DNA of 64,000 bases. It comes from Phycisphaerae bacterium. Its GTDB lineage: Bacteria; Planctomycetota; Phycisphaerae; UBA1845; PWPN01. Position numbers and translations under genes: made by a program. The DNA lies in assembly GCA_030372985.1 (NCBI GenBank), contig JAUCQB010000076.1, positions 62,001 through 126,000 on the forward strand, in the 5' to 3' direction. Below the pieces are notes generated by a model. It had not been told where the DNA came from. It worked only from the letters and a program-made list of their open reading frames with translations, and did not search any database. Below, one piece after another: positions 16,425-26,697 of this stretch; positions within the stretch are counted from its first letter, which is position 1, and each line of letters opens with the position of its first letter.

Positions 16425-18629
16425 ATGAGCGAGCTTCGCATCCTTCCGATCCAGACACTGGGTCACGATTTCATTGAAGAACCCTACCTGCCGCCGGGCA
16501 AAGATGAGTATTACCTGCGTAATCTGCAGTGCCCGAGCCTGCCGGACCGGTATCGAAAGCTCCGCACCGACGAGATCGAGGTGCTGATTCGCAACGGCAA
16601 CACCGCTGACAGTTGGGACAACATTCGCGTCACCGAGCAGTTCGCGCCGCATCGAATCAAGCGGTGCGAGTTTTACGGGCTGGTGCGAATCGGCCGGCTT
16701 GAAGAGGTGATGCTCGATCATCATGAGATGCGCGTGCCCGTGGGAATAACCGACAGTCGCATCATTGCCTGCGACCTCGGCGATGACGTGGCCATTCATC
16801 ACGTGCGTTATCTGGCCCACTACATCATCGGCGACCACTGCATTCTGTTGAACATTGACGAAGCCCACACCACCAATCACGCCAAGTTCGGCAACGGAAT
16901 CATCAAAGAAGGAGAATCGGAAGATGTCCGGGTCTGGATGGACCTGATCAACGAGGCGGGAGGCCGCCGGGTGATGCCCTTCGAGGGGATGACCACGGGC
17001 GACGCGTACCTGTGGTCCCGCTATCGCGACCGGACCAGGCTCATGACCCGCTTCGCCGAGATCACCCAGCGTGCGTTCGACGCACACCGGGGCATCTACG
17101 GAACGATCGGAAAAGACTGCGTCATCAAGAACACGGGAATCATCAAGGACGTCAAAATCGGCGACTGCTGCTACATCAAGGGGGCCAACAAGCTCAAGAA
17201 CCTGACCATCAACTCAAGCGCCGAGGAGCCGACCCAGATCGGCGAAGGCGTCGAGATGGTCAACGGCATCGTCATGCCCGGCTGCCATGTTTTTTATGGG
17301 TGCAAGGCGGTCCGGTTCATCATGGGCACCAACAGCAACCTGAAGTACGGTGCCCGGCTGATTCACTCCTATCTGGGCGACAACTCGACCGTTTCCTGCT
17401 GTGAGATTCTGAACAACCTGGTATTCCCGGCCCACGAGCAGCATCACAACAACTCGTTTCTGATTGCCTCGCTGGTCATGGGGCAGAGCAACATCGCCGC
17501 CGGCGCCACCATCGGGTCGAACCACAACAGCCGGGCGCCCGACGGCGAGGTTCACGCCGGACGCGGCTTCTGGCCGGGCCTCTGCGTCAGCGTCAAGCAC
17601 AACTGCCGGTTTGCCTCGTTCACGCTGCTGACCCGCGGCGACTACCCGGCCGAAATGGACATTCGCCTGCCCTTCTGTCTGGTGAGCAATGACCCGTCGG
17701 GCGACCGACTCCGGATCATGCCGGCGTGGTGGTGGCGACACAACATGTACGCCCTGGCCCGCAACACGTGGAAGTTCAGGGCCCGTGACAAGCGCAAGGC
17801 CAAATGCCAGCACATCGAGTTCGAGTATCTGGCCCCGGACACCGCAGAGGAGATCTTCGCGGCCTCGAGGCTGCTGGAGACGTGGGTGGCCAAGGCCGCA
17901 TTGCGAAGGCGGGGCGAATCAGCCGAACACATGTCGCCGGACGCCCTGCCCGAGATGGGCCAGCGGCTGCTCACGGATTCGCCTGCCGAAGTGGACGAAC
18001 TGGAGATACTGGCCGAAGGGACCGAGAAATCCTCGCGCAAGGTCGTGATCCTGAAGGCTCGCCAGGGTTACCTGGCTTACCGCGACATGCTTCACTACTA
18101 CAGTGTGCGCAACCTGGTTGACTACCTGGTAGCCGATCCACAGGCGACCCTGGCGTCGGCCGCCCAAACCCTGGCCGGCCCGCGATGGCAGAACTGGGTC
18201 AATGTCGGAGGGCAGATTGTCCGGGCGGACGATCTGGAAACCCTGCTCTCGGGGATCGAGCAGGAGCTGCACCAGACATGGCATGCCATCCATCGAGTGT
18301 TTGACAGTTGGTGGGCCAAATACCCGCGAGATAAGCAGCAGCACGCCTTCGCTTGCCTGACAAGCTTATTGGGGAGCGACTCACCGTCGATGGACCAGTG
18401 GCACGCCGCGCTGGACCGCGCGGTCGAGATTCAGAACTACATTGCCGAGGCAGTTTTCAGCTCTCGTAAGAAGGACCATGAGGACCCCTACCGCCGAATG
18501 GTCTACCAGACGCCGGAGGAGATGGAGGCGGTCCTGGGCCGGGCCGAGGATAACAGCTTCGTTCGGCAAGTGCGCGAGGATACGCAGGCATTCATCACCC
18601 GAGTCGAGGAGATCCGACGGCGGGCATAG
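16425..18629 (+). CDS. DUF4954 family protein (left-handed beta-helix, hexapeptide-repeat type)
   Basis: A 734-residue cytoplasmic-looking protein that resembles the DUF4954 family known from Bacteroidetes and planctomycetes. The middle third carries hexapeptide-like turns (IGKDCVIKNTGIIKDVKIGDC, shortened here; IGEGVEMVNGIVMPG; AGATIGSNHNSRAPDGEVHAGRG) typical of acyl- or nucleotidyl-transferase beta-helices. The C-terminal third is alpha-helical. The biochemical role is not known; a sugar-nucleotide or acyltransferase function is possible. The start at 16425 gives the family N-terminus (MSELRILPIQTLG). It is transcribed alone. Confidence 0.75.
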   Translation: MSELRILPIQTLGHDFIEEPYLPPGKDEYYLRNLQCPSLPDRYRKLRTDEIEVLIRNGNTADSWDNIRVTEQFAPHRIKRCEFYGLVRIGRLEEVMLDHHEMRVPVGITDSRIIACDLGDDVAIHHVRYLAHYIIGDHCILLNIDEAHTTNHAKFGNGIIKEGESEDVRVWMDLINEAGGRRVMPFEGMTTGDAYLWSRYRDRTRLMTRFAEITQRAFDAHRGIYGTIGKDCVIKNTGIIKDVKIGDCCYIKGANKLKNLTINSSAEEPTQIGEGVEMVNGIVMPGCHVFYGCKAVRFIMGTNSNLKYGARLIHSYLGDNSTVSCCEILNNLVFPAHEQHHNNSFLIASLVMGQSNIAAGATIGSNHNSRAPDGEVHAGRGFWPGLCVSVKHNCRFASFTLLTRGDYPAEMDIRLPFCLVSNDPSGDRLRIMPAWWWRHNMYALARNTWKFRARDKRKAKCQHIEFEYLAPDTAEEIFAASRLLETWVAKAALRRRGESAEHMSPDALPEMGQRLLTDSPAEVDELEILAEGTEKSSRKVVILKARQGYLAYRDMLHYYSVRNLVDYLVADPQATLASAAQTLAGPRWQNWVNVGGQIVRADDLETLLSGIEQELHQTWHAIHRVFDSWWAKYPRDKQQHAFACLTSLLGSDSPSMDQWHAALDRAVEIQNYIAEAVFSSRKKDHEDPYRRMVYQTPEEMEAVLGRAEDNSFVRQVREDTQAFITRVEEIRRRA

Positions 18630-18809
18630 CGTTTTCGCCAGCGCGGGGTGGGAGCAACTGCCGCGGTTTGGCGAACGCTACCGGAACAGGCTTCGTCAGG
18701 GACAGGGCGTGGCTTGATTAAACGGCGGAACGATCGCCACCCTGAATGGCCATCACTGTCCTTTTCTCATTCAGTCTGGGGGGCCGGCCTGCCGGTGTTA
18801 ACCAAGCCC

Positions 18810-20099
18810 CTACTGCTCGACGGCGCGGAACAGCCGTCCGTCGCCCGAGTCGAGCCTGATCTTCACCTGGCGGTCCGCAGACAGGGGTTCACCCTTTGTC
18901 CACCTGCCTGTCTTGCGGTCAAGCTCCTGGAGCTTGCGGCCGGGAATCGCAACCTTCACTTCTGCCTCCGCGGGCTCCTTATAGTTGCGATTCACGATCA
19001 TGAAGCTCGTTGTTCGTCCGGACGCACCGAACAGGCCGAGCACAAACTCGCCCTTACCTACGATCTGCACCGGCGCGTCGGCCGGAACCGCCTGCGTTCC
19101 GTAGGGCAACGGAGCGGTGTGGTAGACGCCCACTGAGTTCAGTTCCAGCAGCGATGGCCCCAGTTTGACCATTTCGGCGTTGAGGTTGGCGACGTCTCTG
19201 GCCAGCGGCGAGGGCTTGCCATCCTGATACAACCCCCCGTAGACCTTCGGCATCCAGTAGACGAAGTAGCTGATCCCGCGCCCGCCATACGCCATGGTCG
19301 TGTACGCCAGCCAGCGCATCTCGGCCGCGTTGGGCAGCCGCCAGACCTTCTCGCCGTTGCAGGCCTGGACGATATTGAGGAAAGGCTTATTCGCCTCCTG
19401 GGCCGCTTGTCGGATCAATGCAAGGTTTAGGAAATACTGGCTGCCGTCGCCGCTCAGGAGGAAGTGATAATGGTCGTAACTGATGAGGTCGGGCTTGACG
19501 ATCTCGATGAACTGCTTGAGATGCTCGCGGTAGGCCAGGACGGTCTTATCGCTGGTGCCGACGCCCGCGAAGTTCTGGGGGTAGCCGACCTTGGCCCGTT
19601 CCGCGGCGTCCGCGCTGACACCGAGTTGCGCCTCGCTCGCGTAGGTAGGGAAGAGGTTGATGTAGGCCAGGTGGTCGGGATCCCGCTCCCGCAAGTACGC
19701 GACCAGTTTTCCCAGGCCGGGGAATGCTCCCGCCCCCGGTTCGTCGGTGATGTAGTACGCCTCGAGGGCCGGGTGCTTCTTCACCCGATCGATCAGTGCG
19801 TCCAGCTGGCTTCGTTTGGCCGGGTCGTCCAGCACGGCCGGGTTCAGCAGGCTGTTGTTCAGCATGGCCCGCAGCCCGTGCCTGGCCGCGACGTCCAGAC
19901 CTTCGACCGGCACCTCGGTCAGGTTGTAGTTCTCGGCGGCAACGTTCGCCAGCGCCTCATCCGTCGCCGGCGGAGGGCACCAGAACGTGATGATGAACTG
20001 TTTCTGTTTCCATCCCGCGGCGGCAGCCGGTTCGCCGGCGTTGGCCGCCAGCGACATCGCTGTAAGAAGTGCCGATGAAATCGCTATCCATTTATGCAT
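18810..20099 (-). CDS. Exported glycoside-hydrolase-like protein
   Basis: A 429-residue protein with a signal peptide (1-21, MSLAANA). The body looks like a TIM barrel: VPVEGLDVAARHGLRAMLN, then YYITDEPGAG at about 115-125 as a candidate catalytic Glu strand, then DLISYDHYHF and YWMPKVYGG. The last 90 residues form a beta-sandwich (TTSFMIVNRNYKEPAEAEVKV). The family is uncertain; a beta-galactosidase/GH-A clan relative is likely. AAAGGAG precedes the ATG at 20099. Neighbours on the same strand are a GxxExxY protein and a GH2 enzyme. Confidence 0.6.
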   Translation of the reverse strand: MHKWIAISSALLTAMSLAANAGEPAAAAGWKQKQFIITFWCPPPATDEALANVAAENYNLTEVPVEGLDVAARHGLRAMLNNSLLNPAVLDDPAKRSQLDALIDRVKKHPALEAYYITDEPGAGAFPGLGKLVAYLRERDPDHLAYINLFPTYASEAQLGVSADAAERAKVGYPQNFAGVGTSDKTVLAYREHLKQFIEIVKPDLISYDHYHFLLSGDGSQYFLNLALIRQAAQEANKPFLNIVQACNGEKVWRLPNAAEMRWLAYTTMAYGGRGISYFVYWMPKVYGGLYQDGKPSPLARDVANLNAEMVKLGPSLLELNSVGVYHTAPLPYGTQAVPADAPVQIVGKGEFVLGLFGASGRTTSFMIVNRNYKEPAEAEVKVAIPGRKLQELDRKTGRWTKGEPLSADRQVKIRLDSGDGRLFRAVEQ

Positions 20100-20174
20100 G
20101 GGAGCTCCTTTCGGAATTACACCTCGACATCTGCGTCAATTTGCGTGATCTGCGGGCAACCTTCTTCCCTCAAC

Positions 20175-20585
20175 TCATTCATTTGATGTCCGTCTCCTCT
20201 TTCGGTTGTTGATGACCCGCTCGTACTCGAGCTTAGGAAAGTGGCCGAAGTTGACCAGCAGCCCAACCTCCAGGTTGGCGGCACTGAGATAGTTGAGCAC
20301 TTGAGCTCGATGCTCGTCCGTCAAGGTGGAGACCGCCTTGATTTCCATGATCACCTGATCAAAGCAGAAGAAGTCGGGGACGAGGCTTTTCGTCAGCGGC
20401 TGCCCCTTGTAGGTCAACGACAATTCCTTTTGAGCATCGAACGGGATACGCTGCATCCGCAACTCGATTTCCAGGCATTCCTGGTAGATCGGCTCCGTGA
20501 AGCCGCACCCCTTCTCGTTGTACACCTCAAAACAGGCCCCGATCAGGCGGTAGGTCTCATCCTTCAGCGGATAGTCTGATTCCAT
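20175..20585 (-). CDS. GxxExxY family protein
   Basis: A 136-residue protein of the GxxExxY family, small proteins common in environmental bacteria with an unproven role and a PD-(D/E)xK-like core. The naming motif is G28-F-T-E31-P-I-Y34. A restriction-nuclease-like pattern follows: D71 (VPDFF), then E81 and K83 (MEIKA), and the conserved LVNFG at 110-114. Starting at the ATG at 20585 (MESDYPLKDE) gives the normal family length; longer upstream starts do not fit the family. Confidence 0.85.
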   Translation of the reverse strand: MESDYPLKDETYRLIGACFEVYNEKGCGFTEPIYQECLEIELRMQRIPFDAQKELSLTYKGQPLTKSLVPDFFCFDQVIMEIKAVSTLTDEHRAQVLNYLSAANLEVGLLVNFGHFPKLEYERVINNRKRRRTSNE

Positions 20586-20836
20586 ATGAATGAATCCTCC
20601 GGTAGCTCTCGAACACGCCAACGACACCGCGAGCACACATATGCCCGAGGGCACCACAGCAGCGTCAGACTAACAGGCAAAGCCATGCTTTCAAGTGCGG
20701 CGGCACGCAGACCAAGAAGACCGTGGGTGCCCGCAGATCAACCAAATAGACGCAGATAGAAAAACAGAGAAACGCCTTTAGCACTCTTGCGACCGCCACT
20801 GCAACGTTGACGACACTCCGGCTCGCCGGATCGCGT

Positions 20837-23359
20837 TCAGCGAGTTTTCACTGCATCGCGGTTGCCGAGGCGGACGACCCTGGGGGCACCGAGACCTGAC
20901 GGCCACGGCAAGGTGTACGGGATGCCCGGCAGCAGGTCGAAGCAGTTGTCCGCCAGCGGGGCCTCGCCGTCGACATCGAGACAGACGCCCCAGGCGAACG
21001 CCTTGGATGACAACGTCAGCACGCCATTCTTGACCGACAGGTCGATCTTCGGCTCGACGAACTTGAGATCCTTGAACCGCTCGATGAACAGCCGATGCTG
21101 GCTGACCATGCGGCCGTCTTTTGACAGAACCGCGAAGGCTCCACTCGCGGCCGTGCCCATCTGCTGCCACTTGGCCTTCTCGATCTCCGCCAGCACGGTC
21201 GAGGCATTGGCGGCCAGCGTCACCGACTTACGTTGCTCGCTCTCCAGACCACCGGCCAGCTTGAACAATCCGCACCGGACCTCGCCCGACCACTCGGCCG
21301 GCGTGTCGTTCACGCCGAACACTCGCACCAGGTCCTCGTCCTCGGCCACGACCACCCGCACCGGTTGAAACGCGCGGCGTACGGGGTGATAAGCCAGCTT
21401 CTTGCGCAGGTAATAGTCGACGATCGTCCAGCCGTGGGTCACGGGCCAGGAATCGTTGTACATCCAGAAAATGGCCGAAGAACTGCTGAACATCCGTCGG
21501 CGGTAGTTGGCGATGTACTCCTGGAGGCCCTCGGCCTGCATCAGGGCGCTGACGTAGGCGTAATCCTCCCAGTCCATCTGCTCGGGATTGCGGCCGGTCC
21601 ACATCTCGACGGTCGCGTAGGCCCGGCCGAGGTCACCCGGCGTCGGAGCGGTGCAGGCAAAGGGGTTGTCATGGTGATCCCACTCGGGCGACAGCAGATA
21701 TCGCTGGTCCTCGGAAAGGAACTGCCGCAGCGTCGCCGGCGAGGACATGCCGATCACGCCGCCCTCGTTGGGGAAACGGTCCACGTACCGGCGGTACTTC
21801 CAGAAATCCGCACCGTGAGGTTCGAGAATCGACACACCCCAGGGGTGCTGATCGCCGATCGTCGGGTCGTTGGGCTCCTTGTAGTCCGGCGAGAACGGTG
21901 AGCTGATCCAGTAGGCCGTGGCGGGGTTCTCGCGAATCGCGATCCTGGGGATCTCGTGGTGGAACAGCGCGTAGTGCGGGTGGGTACGGGGCTTGCTGTC
22001 GTAACCCCATCCCCAGTCGCCCCACTCGACCTCATTGTTCCCGCACCAGACGACCAGGCAGGGATGATGGGCCAGGTCGCGCACGGCCCAGGCCACCTCG
22101 CGACGGACCTCGGCCGCGAATTCCGGATGATCGCCCGGATACTTGCAGCAGGCGAAGAGGAAATCGTGCCAGATGAGCACGCCGGCCTCGTCGCAGGCTT
22201 CGCACAGGGCATGATCGGCGAAGCAGCCGCCGCCCCAGATGCGCAGGGTGTTGAAATTCGCCTCGACCGCCAATCGGACCAGGTCGCGGTATCGCTGAGG
22301 CGTGACGCTGCTGTAGAGCAGGTCGGCGGGCACCCAGTTTCCGCCCTTGCAGAAGATCGGGCGGTTGTTAATCCGAATGATGAAGTATTGGCCTTCCTCG
22401 GGATGAGGCGACTGGTCGATCTCGACGCGGCGGACGCCGGTCTTGCGGGTCATCACCTGCGTCTCACCGCACGCGTCAAGTTCGACGTCGACGGTATACC
22501 GGAACTGCTCGCCGTGGCCGATCGGCCACCAGAGCCGCGGCTCGGCCAGGGTCATCGTCAATTCGTGGCTGCTCTCGCCGGGCGCGATGCGCACCTGTGC
22601 CGAGACCTCCTGGCCGGTCTCGCGGATGCGGGCTCGCAGTGTGGCCTCGATCTCCGCCGTGCCTCGATTGACGATGAACGCCCGCGCGTGAACCTTCGCC
22701 GACCGCAGGTCCGGTGCCGGCATGGCAAACACGGCGGCCTGCTCCAGGCAGGGTCCGGCGTGCCATTCGAGACGGACGTCGCCGAGGATCCCGATATTCA
22801 TCAGCCGGGCGTTCCAGTCCCAGCCGCCCTGGTACTGGGGCTTGCGATGCCAGGGGCGCTTGGTCAGCAGGTCTATCAGGTGACAGTGGTATTCGCTGCC
22901 GGGCTTATCGGCGGCCGAGTGGATGCCGGTTGAGAGCTTGACGATCAGGAGATTCTCGCCGGCCTGTAGCTTGCCGGTCACGTCAAAGCAAGCCGGGCGG
23001 TTGGCGTTGGCATGGCGGCCGACCTCCTGTCCGTTGAGCCAGACGACGGCCTCGAATTCCAGCTTGTCGAAGACAAGCCAAACGTTCTGCCGCCCCGCTT
23101 CCTCGGAGCAGGTGAACGTCCGGCGGTAGATCCAGAACTGCTCTTCGACCCAGCGGGCCTTCAGCGAGTTCAACCCGACGTTTGGATCATCGATGAGCCC
23201 CAGATTCATCAGGATCTTGTGAACGGGAGCCGGTACGGCGGCTTCGAGCATTTTGCGACCGCGCAGGGCAACGGCCGTGTAGTGGTCCGGGTTCACGAGT
23301 CCGGGGCCTTCCGCCCAGGTCAGACCCCATGTCCCGTTAAGCACAATCTTGCCAGGCAT
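20837..23359 (-). CDS. Glycoside hydrolase family 2 protein, beta-mannosidase-like
   Basis: An 840-residue cytoplasmic-looking exo-glycosidase. The N-terminal jelly-roll has LNGTWGL (7-13) and FDKLEFEAVVWLNGQEVG. Ig-like domains follow, then a TIM barrel with NTLRIWGGG (370-378). The acid/base appears as E443 in WCGNNEVEW and the likely nucleophile as E532 in FPNEGGVIG, equivalent to the SEFG strand of mannosidases. No signal peptide follows the ATG at 23359, which has GGGGGAAG upstream. Long reading-frame extension upstream (to 23749) shows no domain and is excluded. It would act on imported manno-oligosaccharides. Confidence 0.85.
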   Translation of the reverse strand: MPGKIVLNGTWGLTWAEGPGLVNPDHYTAVALRGRKMLEAAVPAPVHKILMNLGLIDDPNVGLNSLKARWVEEQFWIYRRTFTCSEEAGRQNVWLVFDKLEFEAVVWLNGQEVGRHANANRPACFDVTGKLQAGENLLIVKLSTGIHSAADKPGSEYHCHLIDLLTKRPWHRKPQYQGGWDWNARLMNIGILGDVRLEWHAGPCLEQAAVFAMPAPDLRSAKVHARAFIVNRGTAEIEATLRARIRETGQEVSAQVRIAPGESSHELTMTLAEPRLWWPIGHGEQFRYTVDVELDACGETQVMTRKTGVRRVEIDQSPHPEEGQYFIIRINNRPIFCKGGNWVPADLLYSSVTPQRYRDLVRLAVEANFNTLRIWGGGCFADHALCEACDEAGVLIWHDFLFACCKYPGDHPEFAAEVRREVAWAVRDLAHHPCLVVWCGNNEVEWGDWGWGYDSKPRTHPHYALFHHEIPRIAIRENPATAYWISSPFSPDYKEPNDPTIGDQHPWGVSILEPHGADFWKYRRYVDRFPNEGGVIGMSSPATLRQFLSEDQRYLLSPEWDHHDNPFACTAPTPGDLGRAYATVEMWTGRNPEQMDWEDYAYVSALMQAEGLQEYIANYRRRMFSSSSAIFWMYNDSWPVTHGWTIVDYYLRKKLAYHPVRRAFQPVRVVVAEDEDLVRVFGVNDTPAEWSGEVRCGLFKLAGGLESEQRKSVTLAANASTVLAEIEKAKWQQMGTAASGAFAVLSKDGRMVSQHRLFIERFKDLKFVEPKIDLSVKNGVLTLSSKAFAWGVCLDVDGEAPLADNCFDLLPGIPYTLPWPSGLGAPRVVRLGNRDAVKTR

Positions 23360-23766
23360 AACTTCCCCCTGAACCAGCTCTTGCGATGCGCCGAATCCCC
23401 GTCGGTGGGCTTCCTGCCCGCCGAAAACAGACGGGGAATGGGCCTCTCGCAATGGAACAAGGGGATAGACTCTACTCCGTTCCCGCATGAACGGCAAACC
23501 ACACCGGCCGGCGAAAAAACACCGGGCAGGTTGGTTAAGTCTCAGGAAGAGGCCTAACATCTGGTTGTAGTGCCGGGCCGCTAACAGCCCGACAAAGCCC
23601 TGATTACCGGCGGCCGGCTTAGTTTTTGTGCCCGGACCATTACGCAGGCCACGAAGTGTGTGACACTCATGCGTCCTCATCGTCTCTGTCCCCTGGAAGG
23701 GTCGCCTATTGGCCGGTCTTGGGCGAGCGGGGCCAGCCTGCAAGACCATGGTGCTGAGGTACGATC
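23360..23766. other. 407-nt gap between GH2 gene and pntAA
   Basis: No gene is seen. On the plus strand, GCCGGGCCGC (23572-23581) can pair with GCGGCCGGC (23610-23618, one bulged G), followed by TTTTT at 23623-23627. That looks like a terminator but has no plus-strand gene before it. The divergent promoters for the GH2 gene and the pnt operon must also lie here, but none is clear. Confidence 0.35.
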
Positions 23767-24954
23767 ATGATTGTGGGTGTTGTGAAGGAAAGCTTCCCCG
23801 GCGAACAGCGGGTCGCTCTCGTGCCGTCATCTGTTCCCCCCCTCAGCAAGAGCGGTTTTGAGGTCGTCATCGAGACCGGCGCCGGGCTTGCGGCCGGTTA
23901 TCCCGACTCCCATTATCAGGAAAAGGGAGCCCGGGTGCTGCCGACGCGTGATGAGGTTTTTGCGGTCTGCGGCATCCTTCTTCAGGTGCGCACCCCTGGG
24001 GCCAACCCGGACGCCGGTCAGGCCGATCTGGGCCTGCTTCGCGGCGACCAGATCCTCATCGGCCTGGCCCAGCCGCTGACGGCCGCCCAAGCCGTCGATG
24101 CCGTGGCGAAGCGGGGCGTCACGCTGCTGGCCCTGGAACTGATACCTCGCATCACGCGGGCACAGAGCATGGACGTCCTCTCCAGCCAGGCGAGCATCGC
24201 CGGCTACAAGGCTGTCTTGTTAGCCGCCGACAGGCTTGGAAAGATGTTTCCCATGATGATGACCCCGGCGGGCACGATTCAACCGGCGAGAGTCCTGGTG
24301 GTCGGAGCGGGCGTGGCCGGGCTGCAGGCGATCGCAACCGCCAAACGGCTCGGCGCCGTGGTCAGCGGCTACGACGTGCGGCCGGCGGTCAAGGAACAGG
24401 TCGAAAGCCTCGGCGCCAGGTTCGTCGAGCTGCCCATCGAAACCGCGGGGGCCGAGACAAAAGGCGGATATGCAAAGGAGCAGAGCGACGAGCAGATTCG
24501 CAAGCAGCGCGAGTTGATGGCCAGAGTCGTGGCGGAAAGCGACGTGGTGATCACCACGGCGGCGATCCCCGGCAAGAAGGCCCCCGTGCTGGTGACCGCG
24601 GATATGGTCAGAAGGATGCAGCCCGGTTCGGTGGTGGTGGATCTGGCGGCCGAACACGGCGGAAATTGTGAGCTGACTCAGCGAGACCGGACAATCGTGG
24701 ACAACGGCGTGACCATCGTCGGCACCGCCAACCCGGCGTCATTGGTGCCCTACCATGCCAGCCAGACCTACTCGAACAACATGGTCAAGCTGCTGCAGCA
24801 TCTGATGGGCAAGGAGAAGCAGTTCCGGATCGACAGGAGCGATGACATCACGCGCGAGACGCTGGTCTGTCGCGAGGGACAGATCGTGCATCCGCGCGTC
24901 CGGGAAGCAATGGGCCTGGCGCCGCTGGCCGGCCCGGAAGGGAGTGGTGGTTGA
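23767..24954 (+). CDS. pntAA: NAD(P) transhydrogenase subunit alpha part 1
   Basis: NAD(H)-binding domain I of the proton-translocating transhydrogenase, which drives hydride transfer from NADH to NADP+ with the proton gradient. The 395 residues start MIVGVVKESFPGEQRVALVP, the family signature, and contain the Rossmann loop VVGAGVAGLQAIATAKRLGA with the AlaDH/PNT hallmark GYDVRPAVKEQVESLG. It is soluble and binds the cytoplasmic face. GAGGT precedes the ATG. Its stop overlaps the start of pntAB in TGATG, and the three pnt genes form one operon with alpha split into two genes. Confidence 0.93.
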   Translation: MIVGVVKESFPGEQRVALVPSSVPPLSKSGFEVVIETGAGLAAGYPDSHYQEKGARVLPTRDEVFAVCGILLQVRTPGANPDAGQADLGLLRGDQILIGLAQPLTAAQAVDAVAKRGVTLLALELIPRITRAQSMDVLSSQASIAGYKAVLLAADRLGKMFPMMMTPAGTIQPARVLVVGAGVAGLQAIATAKRLGAVVSGYDVRPAVKEQVESLGARFVELPIETAGAETKGGYAKEQSDEQIRKQRELMARVVAESDVVITTAAIPGKKAPVLVTADMVRRMQPGSVVVDLAAEHGGNCELTQRDRTIVDNGVTIVGTANPASLVPYHASQTYSNNMVKLLQHLMGKEKQFRIDRSDDITRETLVCREGQIVHPRVREAMGLAPLAGPEGSGG

Positions 24955-25229
24955 TGCTGATCATGCTGTTGACGATTTTCGTGTTGGCGGTCTTTGTCGG
25001 CTTCGAGATCATCACCAAGGTCCCGCCGACGCTGCACACGCCGCTGATGTCCGGCTCGAACGCGATTTCGGGCATCACCATCGTGGGAGCGGTGCTGGCG
25101 GTCCACGCGGGCCATCCGATTCTCACCGGCATCATCGCTTTCCTGGCGGTGACCCTGGCCATGATCAACGTCGTGGGCGGCTATCTGGTGACGCATCGGA
25201 TGCTGCGGATGTTCAAGAGCAAGGGGTAG
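24954..25229 (+). CDS. pntAB: NAD(P) transhydrogenase subunit alpha part 2 (membrane)
   Basis: A small 91-residue membrane subunit with three predicted helices. KVPPTLHTPLMSGSNAISGI is the conserved segment, followed by VGAVLAVHAGH. It forms part of the proton channel (domain II) with PntB. The ATG overlaps the pntAA stop by one base; the TTG one codon upstream is less likely. pntB follows after 4 nt. Confidence 0.93.
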   Translation: MLIMLLTIFVLAVFVGFEIITKVPPTLHTPLMSGSNAISGITIVGAVLAVHAGHPILTGIIAFLAVTLAMINVVGGYLVTHRMLRMFKSKG

Positions 25230-25233
25230 TTCG

Positions 25234-26676
25234 GTGTCAGAGTCCACGCTCAACCTCGTTTACCTGGCCGCGTCGGTACTGTTCATCCTGGGCATCAAGG
25301 GAATGACCCATCCCAAGACGGCCGTCGGCGGCAATCTCATCAGCGGCATCGCCATGCTCGCGGCCATCGCGGTTACGATCATCTTCGGCAACGCCCACGG
25401 AATCGCCATCGTGCTGGCGGGCCTGGTGACCGGAACGCTGATCGGCGCAATCCTGGCCGTCAAGGTCCAAATGACCCGGATGCCGCAGATGGTCGCCCTG
25501 TTGAACGGTTTTGGCGGAGCCGCCTCGCTTCTGGTGGCCTGGTCGGCTCTGATCGAAGGGGTTGTGGACGTCACGGCGGCCGGCGGATCGGGTGTTGCGC
25601 GGGCGGATCTCGCCGGAACCGCAGTGGGAAGCATCCAGATGACCGTGGCCACCGCCGCTTCGGGGCTGATCGGCGCGGTGACCTTCTGGGGTTCGCTGGT
25701 GGCATTTGCCAAGCTCGAGGAGATCAAGCAGTTCCGCAAACCGGTGTATCTGCCGGTTCACCAGCTCATCAACACCGCCCTGCTGTTGCTGGCCCTGCTG
25801 CTGGGGGCCTGGATCGTCTGGCAGCCCTGGCACGGGGTCTGGGTGTACTTCCTGCTGGTGGTGGTGGCGAGCGTGCTTGGGGTGACGCTGGTCCTGCCGA
25901 TCGGCGGTGCGGACATGCCGGTGGTCATTGCCTTGCTGAACAGTTATTCCGGGCTGGCGGCGGCGGCCACGGGATTCGTCATCAACAACAACATGCTGAT
26001 CATCGCCGGCTCGCTGGTCGGCGCGTCCGGCATCATCCTGTCGGAGATCATGTGCCGGGCGATGAACCGCTCGCTGGCCAACGTGTTGTTCGGCCGGTTC
26101 GGGCCGGCCGCCGGAGGCCCCAGTGCCGACGACGTTTACGGAGGCAGAGTCAAGAGCACGACGCCCGAGGAGGTCGCCATGCTATTGGAGGGGGCTCGGC
26201 GGGTGGTTATCGTCCCTGGCTACGGGATGGCCGTCGCCCAGGCCCAATACGCCATCCGCGACCTGTACAACGATCTGGAGAACCGCGGAACGACGGTCGA
26301 GTTCGGCATCCATCCGGTTGCCGGACGCATGCCCGGCCACATGAACGTGCTTCTGGCGGAGGTGAACATACCGTACGACCGGCTCAAGGAGATGGATGAG
26401 ATCAACTCCAGCTTCGAGCAGACTGATGTGGTCATCGTGCTGGGAGCCAACGATGTCGTCAATCCCGAGGCTCGCCACAACCCCAACAGCCCGATCGCCG
26501 GCATGCCCATCCTCGACGTGGACAAGGCCCGCACCGTCGTGGTCATCAAGCGCAGCCTCAGCCCTGGCTTTGCGGGCATCCCCAACCCGCTGTTTGCGAT
26601 GGACAACTGCCTGATGCTCTTCGGCGACGGCAAGAAGGAGGTCGTCGCGCTGACCGAAGCGTTGAAACAGCAATAG
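25234..26676 (+). CDS. pntB: NAD(P) transhydrogenase subunit beta
   Basis: A 480-residue subunit with about nine N-terminal membrane helices (proton channel) and a C-terminal NADP(H)-binding domain III. Conserved points are GIKGMTHPKTAVGGN near the start, GGADMPVVIALLNSYSGLAAAATGF in the membrane part (long motif, only partly quoted), and VIVPGYGMAVAQAQ plus GANDVVNPEA in domain III. A GTG start at 25234 is used, 4 nt after pntAB. It is the last gene of the pnt operon. Confidence 0.93.
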   Translation: MSESTLNLVYLAASVLFILGIKGMTHPKTAVGGNLISGIAMLAAIAVTIIFGNAHGIAIVLAGLVTGTLIGAILAVKVQMTRMPQMVALLNGFGGAASLLVAWSALIEGVVDVTAAGGSGVARADLAGTAVGSIQMTVATAASGLIGAVTFWGSLVAFAKLEEIKQFRKPVYLPVHQLINTALLLLALLLGAWIVWQPWHGVWVYFLLVVVASVLGVTLVLPIGGADMPVVIALLNSYSGLAAAATGFVINNNMLIIAGSLVGASGIILSEIMCRAMNRSLANVLFGRFGPAAGGPSADDVYGGRVKSTTPEEVAMLLEGARRVVIVPGYGMAVAQAQYAIRDLYNDLENRGTTVEFGIHPVAGRMPGHMNVLLAEVNIPYDRLKEMDEINSSFEQTDVVIVLGANDVVNPEARHNPNSPIAGMPILDVDKARTVVVIKRSLSPGFAGIPNPLFAMDNCLMLFGDGKKEVVALTEALKQQ

Positions 26677-26697
26677 GAAGGCGGCTCGCGATGTGTG